64,000 nt of DNA from Dichetophora obliterata (Eukaryota > Arthropoda > Insecta > Diptera > Sciomyzidae), in assembly GCA_963920525.1 (NCBI GenBank), contig OY986437.1, positions 97,031,175-97,095,174 of the forward strand. The letters run 5' to 3'. The notes under the pieces were generated by a model. The model saw only the letters and a program-made list of their open reading frames with translations. It made no database searches and was not told where the DNA came from. Shown here in pieces: positions 11,289 through 22,117 of this stretch; position 1 is the stretch's first letter, and every line of letters begins with the position of its first letter. The position numbers and the translations under genes were made by a program.

Positions 11289-12409
11289 AATTTTATACTT
11301 TTATATAATTGTATAGATTTATTTTACCCGGGCATGTATTAAAAAAGAAAATCATTGTTTTTTCTCATCTTTTCATTTGGATCTCCAGAGACGCCCGATG
11401 AAAAAGTTCACCGAGCCGCCATTTTGACAACATGAGTTGTATTATTTCATACTGCTTAACTTATATTGTACGATAAAAGAGTTTGCTTATTGCTTGCTTA
11501 TGTTAAAATAAAAAACTAAAAAAAAAATAAAAAAAAATTCGAATAAAATAATGTTAAAATAAATAAAACAATAAATAAATAAAAATTCGAATAAAATTAT
11601 GTTAAAATAGAATTATGTTAAAGAAGTTAATTAATTAATTCTCAAACTCTACCAGTATTAAGAAAACATTTTGGCTTTTATTTTTAACAAAAAAAATTAG
11701 GTCCAAACTAAAAAAAAAATCGAATTTGTCAAAAATCTCTTTTTTTTGCAATCAAAAACTAATATGATTAAGTTTTAGTGTAGATTATTCGAAAGCTAAG
11801 AAAAAGGCGCACATTTCTTCTTTGGACCAAATTTTTCGAACTTCGTCAGTTATTGCAGTATAAGCAATTGACAAAAAGGTCCATTCACAAACGTAAAATA
11901 AAAAATTTGTTTTCGGAAATTTGGAAACTTGTTTCATGTTGAAATAAAAAAATGCGTATAAAATAGTTTTGACTAATTTACCATAAAAAAAGTTTTATGG
12001 AAAAAAATGTTGCTGGCAAATTTTGTGTGAAATGCTTCATAGACTTCACTGTGTTAATATTCACAGTGCTGTAACTTCGTTTTTGACCAATCAATTTCGT
12101 TCAAATTTTTCAAAGTAGTTTTATGAGCCGACGAATATTTTTTTGGCATCAGATTTCCAAAAACGGTCTTCAATACAAAAATGTTGGGAAATTACAAAAA
12201 CTCAAAATGAGGGAGAGTACATTTAATTTAAGGGGGAAAAATATCCCTAAAACCCTTTTTTGTCTTCTAATGGGAAAAATTTGTACAAACATCATTTCAT
12301 CACATCGACCCACCCTAATGTATAATGCAAAAGGAAGATATTTTTAACAATAATGATAAAATACCGTTCAAAGCTTATTTTATACATTATTTCTAATTGT
12401 AGTTCAGAA

Positions 12410-13010
12410 AAAATCAATTAAGAAATTAAATTTTAAATTCACAATAGAACAATTGACATTATTTCAAATGAAATTAAGGAAAATCAATTTATTTATTTAC
12501 AATTTATTCTGGATTTTAATTGAACTTTTCTGAACTTCAGTTGTCCTTTTCTGATTTTAAATTGGTCTTTATGGAATTTGAATTGAGCTCTTTTTCATTT
12601 CAAATGGAACTTCTGAATATCAATTGTTCTTTTTCTGACCCTCAATTGATTTTTCGTTCATTTCATTAGGAATTTCTGAATATCATTTGATACTTTCTGA
12701 ATTGTAATTGAATTTTTTGAATTTCAATTAATCTTTTTTTAATTTTAAATAGTATTTCTGAATTTCAATAGATTTTCTAAATTTCAAATTACCTATTTTG
12801 AATTTGAAATTGAAGTTATGAATATCAATTGATCTCTTCTGAATTTAAATTTATCTATTCTGAATTGCAAATGATTTCTTCTCAATGTCATATGGAATTT
12901 TCGAATATCATTTAAGCTTTTTGAATTTTAAGTAGCATTTCTGAATATCAGTTGATGTTTTCTGAAACTCAATTGATATTATTTGATTTATAATTGGAAG
13001 CGGTGTAGTA
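12410..13010. repeat. Degenerate minisatellite (tctgaatwtcaattgat units)
   Basis: More than ten irregular copies of 'tctgaatttcaattgatctt'-like words, 25-50 bp apart, fill the stretch on one strand. Drift is strong. No coding potential. Confidence 0.65.
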
Positions 13011-14559
13011 TAATTTAGATTTCTAATGTGTGACTTGGACCACTTTACCTTTCAAGTCTTCACTGCCTCTTTTTCAACAATAGATTATTTGAATTCTAAT
13101 TTTCTAACTTAATGTTGGTTTTACTACAAATTTTATTAAAAATTCGGATTTTATAAACTGTCACTACTGTTTTTTTAGATAAAAAAAATGTTAAGAAAAT
13201 TTTCAGGGTCTAATATGTCCTTTAAATATTTGTGATTAGATATTAAAGGGTAACAGAGCTACCACTCTTACAAACATAAAAAGGCAGCGCCCCTTTTTGT
13301 TTGTTTGTTCTACTACAAAAGAAACTAAATAATTGTATTTAATTATTTAAGCTTTGATTACGTTATGCTAACAATACAATAAAGGAGCTACATAATGAAA
13401 ACTATAATTTATATGTAATTTAAACCAAAAGGTGGGTGGAGAATACAGCAAGGTTAACCGATAATTTTCTAAAAATTAAAGCAGTTAAACACAACTTTAT
13501 AATTTTAGTACATACTATATTACTTTATCCCAACGATAAGGTAAGCAAAGATAATTAATACTTACTTTTCAACTATGCTGATCATAAACAATTAAGCAAT
13601 CGATTTGCTCCACTGTGCTTACAGCTGTTCGACGTTGAAATTGTTTTTGTTGCGGTTTAGCCGAGGAAGACAAAACAGACAAAAGCAAGAGTGGCAGCGA
13701 CGTCGGCGTCTACGTCAACGTAGGCAGGATGTTGTTGACACTGACAGCTGAGCGCAAATGCGGATGACACAACGTAGCTGAGCAACTACAATAAGAATTG
13801 TACGAGCAACAAACACAATTCGAAATGCCAATAAAAAATGCACTTCGATTTTCCACCGATTACGTTTACGGTTACGATTTTATCAGATTTCTATTATATA
13901 CTATTTTATGAAAATAACTCTGTATTTTATGATAATCTTCAAGATCTGAATTACCAAAATTTAAAAGTTTATCTTAATCTTTTTACAATATTTGCACACA
14001 CACTTCCATATATTTAATTATTTCTATATTCTTCGAAATGCGAAATTGTGACAGATTTTTGGATTATTATTTTTGGATGGATTATTTTACATTACCGCTT
14101 TTGTTTTATTTTTATACATTTATTTAATTTTCACTGGCTTCCTCCAAAATTATTGCATAAATTTTTACTTTTTTCATTTCGTTGATATTCACATTTACAT
14201 AAATTTACTTCGCATCATTCATTAGTATTAACACTTTATTTGTTGGAATTTTTGCACCTTTATGAATTGATTATTAGCATTAATTAAATCGCGTTGACTT
14301 CTTTAAATTTAATTTTATATTCCATTAAAATTTTCTATGCTAAGATCACAAAATAAAAAGCTTTTCACATTTTTTCACACGCGAAGACGAACAGCAGACG
14401 ACGATGACTGTCGTTGACGTACGATTCCTTCTTGTTTTCTGCTTCTTGTCACTTCTTCGTGTGTGTTAAAATTTTTTTTTTATTTATTGGTTTAATGTTT
14501 TTTTCTATTTTGCTTTTTATTAATTGTCTGCTATGCTTTGTTTGTTCTTCCTGCGCACC
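13011..14559. other. Mostly AT-rich non-coding DNA with two GC-richer patches
   Basis: No gene was recognised. Two patches stand out from the AT-rich background: 13610-13830 (runs of gacgtcggcgtctacgtc and cagctg words) and about 14380-14460 (cgaagacgaacagcagacga). They could be promoter or 5' untranslated sequence of a gene, but nothing coding is attached to them here. Confidence 0.3.
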
Positions 14560-14671
14560 GGACCGTTTCAAACAGCTGTTGACTTCACACAGCGTGAACA
14601 CAACTGTGAAGGGATCGTTAAAAGAAAGTTTTTCAGTGGGAAAATTACGCATGCAACGAGCTACACGGGAG
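14560..14671. repeat. Repeat block R, copy 1
   Basis: The segment 'cagctgttgacttcacacag ... ggatcgttaaaagaaagt ... acgcatgcaacgagctacac' recurs at 19457-19560 with few changes. It ends in CACGGGAG followed by CATGATT, the start of the P-like repeats. It contains a small hairpin (CTTCACA/TGTGAAG). Confidence 0.75.
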
Positions 14672-14682
14672 CATGATTTATG

Positions 14683-16121
14683 CAAAGAAGTAAAATATAA
14701 GGAAGTGGTGTAGTAGCACAAAAGTGCGGCATTTTCCATATTGGTGTTGGTTCGCACAAATACATGAACATTCAAACACGGCCGCATTCGGTTGCATCAC
14801 AAAAAAGGCCCAAACTGTTTCTGATGATAATCACATATTTACAGATTAAGGCTTAAAGTTTTCGCTATCTTGTTTGTTCATATCCAATAACAATAACAGA
14901 TTGTATTTCCACACCACCCTTGAGGTATACAATTTGGTGCGTTACCGATTTTTGTTTTGGGTGTTCGGTTCTCCAGTAGGCCTATTTCGCCTGAAAGCAA
15001 AAAAGAATATTAGTAAAGTAAAAAATTTATGGTAAAAGCTATCTACTGGGTTTGTGCTCATTTATATGCATGCATTTAATTGCATGTATTAATAAAATTA
15101 TAAATAATTATAAATTAAAAAATTATATATAAAAAATAGATTTCAAAAAATTAAGTGAAGATAAATAAAATACATTTTTTGCTTTGGTTCGTCGAGTTCA
15201 CACGGATGCTTATTAGCGTAGCATGTACATATACAAAAGAAAAACGTAACGAATTCAACAGTGTGTTCAACAAAGTTCTATTGTAATACATCTTATGCAA
15301 AATAGATTTGTCTTTATCTAATAATTTTGTTTGTACGCGTAGTTCTTTTTCAGCAATAATGCAAACGTCTTCAACTGATTTTGAAGGATTTTACAAATAC
15401 TACTTTGATTTAAAACTTAATTTGGAAACTTTCGCGAATTTTATCTCCTAAGCCATTTGCGACCGACATTTTATTATTACACTTTTGGACTAAGGAGCCT
15501 AAATACTTTCAATAAACATAAAAAAATTATTTATCCGTGGGCCATTAACTGCATTTATGACCAAAATTGGTTCACTGAAAACACGAGCGCCCTTAAAATG
15601 TGTGGAAATATGTAAATTGAATACGCCCCTGAAATACTTTGACATTTCAATCCCTTAAAATTGGCGCGGAAACAACGTTCTCCAATTTGCTTTTTTTTCA
15701 CTTATTTCCAATTGGAAATGCACAAATTATCACTTTAAGTATTTTTTTTTTAAACACAACTCGTTATAAATAAATTTGTTTCGTTTAAAAAATACAACTG
15801 GTGTTCATATACTTACTTATGGAAGGAAACCACATTATTCTTCAAGTTCTGACTACTTGAACAGTTTTTTACAACACAACGCATGTTTGTATAGTTGTTT
15901 ATATCATAAACTTTACTAATGTCACTGAAATTATCAATAAAAATAGCTTTTTATTAAACATTCAATATTAGTAATTTCTTTTTATCTATTACTTCGACCG
16001 ACGGAACGATCCAAGTGTCAAAAAATATTCTCCATCTCCCTCACTCAATTCACGAAACATACCGCAGTACACATACACTGTATGTGAGGGTAACACCATT
16101 TCCTTATATTTTATTTCTTTG
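14683..16121. mobile_element. hAT-like non-autonomous element, long subfamily
   Basis: TIR CAAAGAAGTAAAATATAAGG at the left; inverse right end CAAAGAAATAAAATATAAGG. The 8-bp duplication GATTTATG lies at 14675-14682 and 16122-16129. It is 1,439 bp with no transposase. TIR form (CARAG..) and 8-bp duplication fit hAT. Same family as 24048, 25616, 27062 and 31444. Confidence 0.9.
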
Positions 16122-16127
16122 GATTTA

Positions 16128-16626
16128 TGTTATAAACACAATTGGGGCTGCAGGCCGGCGGCGTGTAGCCTGTCAATATAGAACAATGTATTTCATATGT
16201 TATAAACACACTCCACATCACACGCCGAGCTTGTCGTGCGGCGTCAGAACACGCTGTAGCCGAACAATTTTTATTTTCAGGCATGTTAATTTGACAGGCG
16301 TGTATTGAAAAACAAATAAAAAAGGCTGTGCTTAGACGAGAATCAAATAATTGAATTAATCCAAATTTGTGTTTTGTTTTTTCAACTAAAAAAATTAACT
16401 ATGCGAGAGCGAAAATTAACTTTAAACATAATCAAAATTTTGGTGACGCTTAAGAACTGAATCAATTAGTCAAATAGAGTAAAAAATAACAAAAGAAGGG
16501 ATTAGCTTAATCATTTGATTGTCGTCTGAACATAGACAAAGATTGTATTCCACACGCCAGCAATAGTTCTACACGCCAGTGGAACTTAGACGTCGCACGC
16601 TAGTAGCCCCAATTGTGTTTATAACA
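16128..16626. mobile_element. MITE with TGTTATAAACACAATTGGGG ends
   Basis: Both ends read TGTTATAAACACAATTGGGG as a 22-bp perfect TIR. TTA flanks each side (16125-16127 and 16627-16629), which fits the 3-bp TWA duplications of PIF/Harbinger elements. It has GC-richer subterminal stretches and no transposase. The hAT-like copy 14683-16121 inserted across its left border. Confidence 0.75.
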
Positions 16627-16696
16627 TTAATTATTATAGGTTGTCCATTCGTTTGACAACACCTGTAAATCATGATTCAATTACTATAGGTTGTCC

Positions 16697-16910
16697 CATG
16701 GTAGAACTAGTAAAGTATATGCATTTCAGACTGCTCTCTTTTTCTCATAGCTTGAATGGTCAAATTTAAGCATTTTGCTATTCTTGCCTGTTTTTGCTTT
16801 CTTATCGCATTCTCATCGTTTTCAGATTTTGTATGAGCTGTCAACTTCGTTTTGACAGTTCCGGCAGTCTGTCTCTCCGAAATGCATATACCTTCTCTAA
16901 TTTTACTATG
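16697..16910. mobile_element. P-like MITE, 214 bp
   Basis: Ends CATGGTAGAACTAG and, inverted, CATAGTAAAATTAG. Inner TIR parts 'gtatatgcatttc' match at both ends. The exact 8-bp duplication GGTTGTCC lies at 16689-16696 and 16911-16918. It interrupts the end of another P-like repeat. Confidence 0.85.
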
Positions 16911-16943
16911 GGTTGTCCATTCATTTGACTTTTACTTACAAGA

Positions 16944-17190
16944 ATGAAGATATACACCCGTAAAATTGAAGAGGAAAGCAAAAGAGTAGTTTTTTAATGC
17001 CATCAAAGTAATCAGTTGCAGGAATATCATACTTTTTGGCAGTACTAAATACCCAAGGATACATTTCACTGCTGCTTTCTCTACTACGTTCTGTACTGCT
17101 TGTTTGGTTTGATAGAAAATTTAAGATTTTTTAAAAAACTATTTTAAATTTTTTGCTGTGCAAATATATTTCCACCGCTGGCAGCTTATT
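16944..17190 (-). pseudogene. Exon-like fragment shared with 19889-20128
   Basis: On the minus strand it reads close to the 19889 frame: ..YPWVFSTAKKYDIPATDYFD then GIKKLLFC, ending at TTCTT followed by GTAAGT, a good splice donor. I do not recognise the protein. See the 19889-20128 entry for the sister copy. Confidence 0.4.
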
Positions 17191-17546
17191 AGATCCACTG
17201 GCACATTACATTTTCGAATTTTAGCACCAGAAAAAACTGTTTTGCAAATACCACACATTGAAGGCTTTATTATTTTAATAATTACAACTTAACAGTTGCG
17301 ATTTATATTTTAATGAAAAAAAACGGCTGGAAACAAAATTTAAAAATAAGTTTCATTAATAATTATTAAAGCAATAATTATTATAAACGCATGCTAACAG
17401 CAAAATATAGAATAATTACTTTTTTCAAGTACACAACAAAACACTGAAACATAACTTTTTTCATAGAAGACCAGAAAACCCTGGTTGTCATTTATATTTG
17501 AGAGAGAATATATTTTTGTTTACATATCAAAAATCATGCTCCCGTG

Positions 17547-17755
17547 CATGATTCAATTATTATACGTTGTCCATTCGTTTGACAACACCCGTAAATATGT
17601 AAACAAACATATATTATCTCTTAAATATAAATGACAACCAGGGTTTTGTGGTCTTCTCTGAAAAAGTTATGCTTCAGTCTTTCGTTGTGTATTTATTTTA
17701 AAAAAGTAGCTATTCTAGTTATTGCTGTTATCAGAAAACAATTAGCGCACGATTA
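17547..17755. mobile_element. P-like repeat, partial copy
   Basis: Begins CATGATTCAATTATTATACG directly after CTCCCGTG, the reverse complement of the CACGGGAG that precedes 14672. Its body (ataaatgacaaccagggttt.. ttgctgttatcag) matches 19570-19710 and, inverted, 17400-17525. So it forms a head-to-head pair with the preceding copy. Confidence 0.6.
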
Positions 17756-17764
17756 CAGTTGGGG

Positions 17765-18187
17765 TGCTCACAGTATCGTTTTATCTGGTTTGTTAACTTT
17801 GCCACGTGTTAACTTTAAAGCATATATCCACCTGGTAATTATTTTTGTTTTTGTTTTGCATGCAAATCAGAGATAACACAAAATACTGAAATTGCCTTGC
17901 TTTAATACATGTTTGTCTTTTGTGGTAAGCTAACATCGGTTGGAATATGGAACATTAAACTCGAATCTTGCGCTATTAGCTGTAGCACATTATATAGCAT
18001 AAAGCATTTATTATTTTTTTTTTTTCCGCTTATTCGAAGCATTGTTGTTTACAACATATCACAAAATGTAGAAAGCTATTGTGTCAATTTTGATATAAAA
18101 TATGTAAAGGGGTGCTCACACTTTACATGTGTTATCTTTTAGAGTTACCATATATTAACTTTAAAAGGAAACTGTGAATACCCTTAA
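17765..18187. mobile_element. MITE-like element with GGGTRYTCACAG ends
   Basis: The left GGGGTGCTCACAGTATC and the inverse of the right (AGGGTATTCACAGTTTCC) match in about 16 positions. 'ggggtgctcaca' also appears internally at 18111. Its start coincides with the point where the 17547 repeat loses similarity to the 19561 copy. Related ends occur at 7227. Confidence 0.4.
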
Positions 18188-18630
18188 TGACTAGGGCGCC
18201 ACGATTTATTGTTGTTCAGAACAAAAAAAATGTTAGGTAGAACAAGAAACAAGTTATCGCGTTATCGATTTTTGATAACGTCATGTCATTTGAAAGATAA
18301 TCAAATTATCTATTAGAAAAAATAAAAAAAATAAATTTAAGCAATGATTAGAATTTTGTGAGCAGTTTTATATTACTTTTGCTTTTAGTTAGTGATGAAA
18401 CCGTTATTTTCTCAAAAATGTGAAGCACTCCGGTGTCAAAAATTTTTTTTATATATAAAGCCTACAGTTTTATCTCCCATTTAATATATAAAAATCCATA
18501 TTCTTTTTTTTAATTGACTCTAAGTTCATTATATTTGTTGCGATGATCAACTATTCAATTTAACAATATAGAAGCTGTTCACCAAAACTGATTAGCTAAA
18601 AGTTTCAAATTTTTTTCCACCGTCTATATA
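18188..18630. other. AT-rich stretch, nothing recognised
   Basis: No open frame or repeat border was found between the preceding MITE and the mariner copy. Confidence 0.35.
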
Positions 18631-19441
18631 CAGGGTCCGCCAAATAACTTTTTTTTTTTGAAAATTGTATAAAAAAAACTACTAAATATTTTCTCAAATT
18701 TATTTTTTTATTTGAAAGTACAATCCTTCCGGTTAATAATGGAAAATAATTCCATTCAAATGGCGGCCTCGGCTGGCCATGCAGTAGCCTACACGATCGG
18801 TCCAATTTTTAAGCACATTATCGATTGTGTGCAGCTGTATTTCACCAATGGCTTCACGAATATTGTCCTTTAAAGCGTCAATTGTCTCTGGCTTGTCGGC
18901 GTAACACTTATCTTTGAGGGCACTCCACAAATAATAGTCCAACGGTGTCAAATCGCAGCTCCGAGGTGGCCAAACGTCATCAGCTCTGCGGCTGATAATG
19001 CGATCTTCAAAAACAGGGAGCAAAACATCGAGTGTAGCTTCGGCTGTGTGGCACGTAGCGCCGTCCTGTTGAAACCAAATGTTGCCAATATCGTCCTCTT
19101 CAATTTTTGTGAACAAAAATTCGTTCAACATGGCCCGATAACGATCGCCATTGGCTGTAACGGCCACTCCTTGCTCATTTTCGAAGAAAAATGGCCCAAT
19201 TATGCCTCTGGACCAAAATCCGCACCAAACAGTGACTCGTTTTGGGTGCAGCGGCTTTTCAATGTATGCGTGCGGGTTTTCTGTGCCCCAAATGCAACAA
19301 TTTTGCTTGTTTACATACCCGCCAAGATCAAAATGAGCTTCATCTGAAAAGATGATTTTTTTGGCAAAATCGGCATCTTCTGTAAGTCGATCGCAGGCCC
19401 ACTTCTCAGCGTTGTAAAAAAACGTTATATGGTGGACCCTG
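18631..19441 (-). mobile_element. DD41D (rosa-type) mariner, internally deleted, 811 bp
   Basis: The left end CAGGGTCCGCCAAATAACTT and the inverse right end CAGGGTCCACCATATAACGT are TIRs, with TA at both borders (18629-18630 and 19442-19443). The transposase spacing is DD41D, the signature of the rosa subfamily first described from a fruit fly. About 0.5 kb coding for the N-terminal DNA-binding half is missing, so the right TIR joins the catalytic domain directly. Confidence 0.9.
18733..19414 (-). pseudogene. DD41D mariner transposase, N-terminus deleted
   Basis: An uninterrupted minus-strand frame of about 227 codons holds the whole catalytic core. It has EKWACDRL, FSDEAHFDLGGYVNKQN (first Asp), WFQQDGATCHTAE (second Asp) and CDLTPLDYYLW (third Asp, 41 residues later), then the C-terminal part ending LNGIIFHY. 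The frame reads backwards through the TIR up to an ATG at 19458, but that part is not transposase. The helix-turn-helix domain needed to bind the TIR is deleted. All three catalytic residues and the frame are kept, so the deletion is probably recent. Confidence 0.92.
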
Positions 19442-19456
19442 TATATAGGGACCGTC

Positions 19457-19560
19457 ACAAACAGCTGTTTGACTTCTCACAGCGTGAACACAACTGTGAA
19501 GGGATCGTTAAAAGAAAGTTTTTCAGTGGGGAAAATTACGCATGCAATGAGCTACACCCG
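19457..19560. repeat. Repeat block R, copy 2
   Basis: Second copy of the 14560-14671 block: 'aaacagctgtttgacttctc', 'ggatcgttaaaagaaagttt', 'acgcatgcaatgagctacac'. Here CCGTAAAT follows directly, so the CATGATT..ACAACA end present in the other copies is missing. Confidence 0.75.
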
Positions 19561-20160
19561 TAAATTTGTAAATAAAATATATTCTCTCTCAAATATATAT
19601 GACAACCAGGGTTTTGTGCTCTTCTATGAAAAAGTTATGTTTCAGTGTTTTGTTGTGTATATATTTTTAAAAAGTAGTTATTCTATGTATTGCTGTTAGC
19701 AGGAAAAAAATAGTGCGCATTGCATAATAATTATTGCTTTGATAATTATTGAAAATTGTTTTAAAATTGCGACTATTAAGTTGTAATTATTAAAATACTC
19801 TTTAACGTGCGGTATTTGCAAAACAGTTTATTTTGGTGATAAAATTCAAAAATATAATGTGCCAGTGATCCAATAAGTCATCAGCGGTGTGAATAGATTT
19901 GCACAACAAAATATTGAAATTAGTTTTTTAAAAACTCACTTAAATTTTCTATCAAAACAAACAAGCAATGCAGAACGTAGTAGAAAAAGCAGCACTGAAG
20001 TGTATCCTTGGGTATTTAGTACTGCGAAAAATTATGATATTCCTGCAACTGATTACTTTGATGGCATTAAAAAATTACTCTTTTGCTCTCCTCCTCAATT
20101 TTACGTGTGTATATCTTCATTCTTGTGAGTAAACGTTAAATGAATGGACAACCTATCATG
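19561..20160. mobile_element. P-like repeat, inverted relative to 16671-17538
   Basis: Runs from CCGTAAATTTG to 'tgaatggacaacctatcatg', whose inverse CATGATAGGTTGTCCATTC is the end seen at 16671. The body is alignable with the inverse of 16915-17530. The left TIR is lost. Confidence 0.65.
19889..20128 (+). pseudogene. Exon-like open frame inside the P-like repeat
   Basis: A 79-codon frame includes RSRKSSTEVYPWVFSTAKNY and IPATDYFDGIKKLLFC, and ends next to TTCTTGTGAGT, a possible splice donor. The inverted copy at 16944-17190 keeps the same frame with mostly single amino-acid differences. Preservation of the frame in two diverged copies suggests that the repeat picked up or once encoded an exon. 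I do not recognise the family. Confidence 0.4.
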
Positions 20161-20340
20161 AACCAAGAAATAAAGATCATGCAAAGAATAGAGCCGCCAT
20201 ATTGTAAACAAAAACAGCTGATGGGTCTGTCGTCATCGGTCACAAAATCTTTTGTTTACGCTCAGTGATTGAATGTTAAATGTTATTTCTTAAAATTTTA
20301 AAGAACTATCATAGAATTATAATATGTTTTTATATTAAAA

Positions 20341-21245
20341 TGAAGTGTGCTGTAGCGACATGCATTAATTGCAACAGCAAAAAAAAAACAAATACGTTGG
20401 TTTCTACCGTTTCCCCAAGGAAAAAATTGCTTATAAGCAATGGGAGATTTTTTGTCGGCAAAATGTCGACACTGCAACGGCAAGAATCTGTGGAGATCAT
20501 TTTCTGCCTGAAGACTTCGAAAGAAGGCTCCAAGTTGAAATGGGTAAGTACTTCTACATTTCCACGTAAATATTTTTTTAAAAAATGTTTCGATAGGTTT
20601 TTGCAAAGCTATGCGCTTAAAGCCGGGTGCTGTCCCAACAGTTATGACCGAAGAGGTGCAGCCAGCAAATGCAGAACGATGTCAGCGAATTTTAAAGCTC
20701 GAAAACAAAAAATCGTTAGTGCTTTGCTTCAGGAGTCATTGGTCACGGAGAAAGTGCAGCGGCGCGAAGAAGTTTTTCCTTTAGTGAAAATAGAAAAAGA
20801 AAACATGGACGCTTCTATTTCTAACCGCTCTTCAGAGCAGTTACATCAAGCGAAAAGAAGGCAGCTAGATTTTCAAGTGTAAGTAAAATTTAACAATTTT
20901 ATGAATTCAATATTTTTAATCTTTTTCTTGCAGTGAAAAGCTGACAAGAGCTTAAATTGCATCAAGCTGCCATAAATCATGAAAAAGAAATGCGTGCAAT
21001 GCAACAACGCGCTGAGAAAGGTTTCCTAGAAACTGTGGAGGACAAGAATTTGGACGAAACGATGACGACGAATTAAATGATTTGGAATACGACGGTTTGG
21101 AAAACCTCGCGGGATAAATCTGCAGGGCGTTGGAAAAAGTATTCAACGACGTAAATTGCGAAGGGCTGCTATTAAGCAAAAATTTTTGCAGACAAGTGCA
21201 GAGCATGTTATGTGTGACAACAAAATAAAAAAATTGTTTTTCCAC
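20341..21245 (+). pseudogene. THAP-domain gene, split by small deletions (possible assembly errors)
   Basis: Exon 1 (20341-20544) gives a full THAP zinc-binding domain: MKCAVATC (Cys-x4-Cys), then VGFYRFPKEKIAYKQW and ICGDHFLPEDF (Cys-x2-His). The donor GTAAGT at 20545 and acceptor at 20596 lead in frame to GFCKAMRLKPGAVPTVM, the AVPT box typical after a THAP domain. Exon 2 ends at 20878; exon 3 starts at 20934 (HQAAINHEKEMRAMQQRAEK). Frame breaks lie in an A10 run (20379-20388), an A6 run near 20710, near 20945-20955, near 21065-21075 and near 21112. Those I can size (the A10, A6, 20945-20955 and 21112 breaks) are losses of 1-2 bases. THAP domains bind DNA and occur in host regulators and in P-element transposases. 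The rest matches no transposase I know. Either an old pseudogene or an intact gene with base-call deletions. Confidence 0.7.
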
Positions 21246-21762
<517 letters not shown>

Positions 21763-21977
21763 TATTAATCTATAATTATTAATTATTATTAATCTATAAT
21801 TATTAATTATTATCAATCTAACAAAACCATTCATCAAAACAAAACTTAAAACTAAACAAAATCTGTACTTGAATATTTTTTGAGTATTCAGATTCCAGAA
21901 ATGTAATTAATAAAATTTTAGTCTGTCTACTAGATGGTCAACAAACATGAAGGGTACTTTTAATCAACAAAAGTAAA

Positions 21978-22117
21978 TGGCCCATTATCATAGTCAAAAT
22001 AAAAGTTGACTCTAAATTTAGTGCAAGATTTTTGACAACATATCATTTAAAAAAACTGTCAAAAATGCGTATACTAAATTAAGAGTCTACTTTTATTTTG
22101 ACTATGATAATGGGCCA
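21978..22117. mobile_element. Palindromic MITE, 140 bp
   Basis: TIRs of about 45 bp: TGGCCCATTATCATAGTCAA at the left and its exact inverse at the right, continuing as AATAAAAGTWGACTC. The spacer is under 50 bp, so the element is one hairpin. Target duplication is unclear. Confidence 0.85.

Larger units (their letters stand above)
9674..12317. mobile_element. Long-TIR element, 2.6 kb, TAGGGTGGGYCGAT ends
   Basis: The left end TAGGGTGGGCCGATTTCATG is matched by the inverse of the right end, TAGGGTGGGTCGATGTGATG. An 8-bp duplication, ATGTATAA, flanks it exactly (9666-9673 and 12318-12325). The inverted arms stay alignable for several hundred bases: 'ccaaagaagaaatgt' at about 10030 recurs inverted at about 11815. 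No transposase is visible. Two other repeats lie inside. The 8-bp duplication points to a hAT- or P-type mechanism; the TIR start is shared with the 3061 and 3393 MITEs. Confidence 0.85.
14672..17538. mobile_element. Nested P-like repeat block (CATGATTYAATTA ends)
   Basis: Starts CATGATT at 14672, is interrupted by a hAT-like copy (14683-16121) and by the 16128-16626 element, then resumes TAATTATTATAGGTTGTCC and gacaacacctgtaaat. A second copy of the end (CATGATTCAATTACTATAGG) begins at 16671 and runs to CATG at 17538. P elements of Drosophila also begin CATGAT and make 8-bp duplications, so a P-superfamily origin is inferred. Confidence 0.6.

Noticed and set aside
19414..19458. ATG at 19458 as the start of the DD41D transposase
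   Set aside because: The first ~15 codons are translated TIR and flanking DNA; real homology begins at EKWACDRL.
20298..20606. Minus-strand 102-codon frame over the THAP gene
   Set aside because: Antisense shadow of the THAP exon, whose zinc-binding pattern, splice sites and AVPT box make the plus strand convincing.
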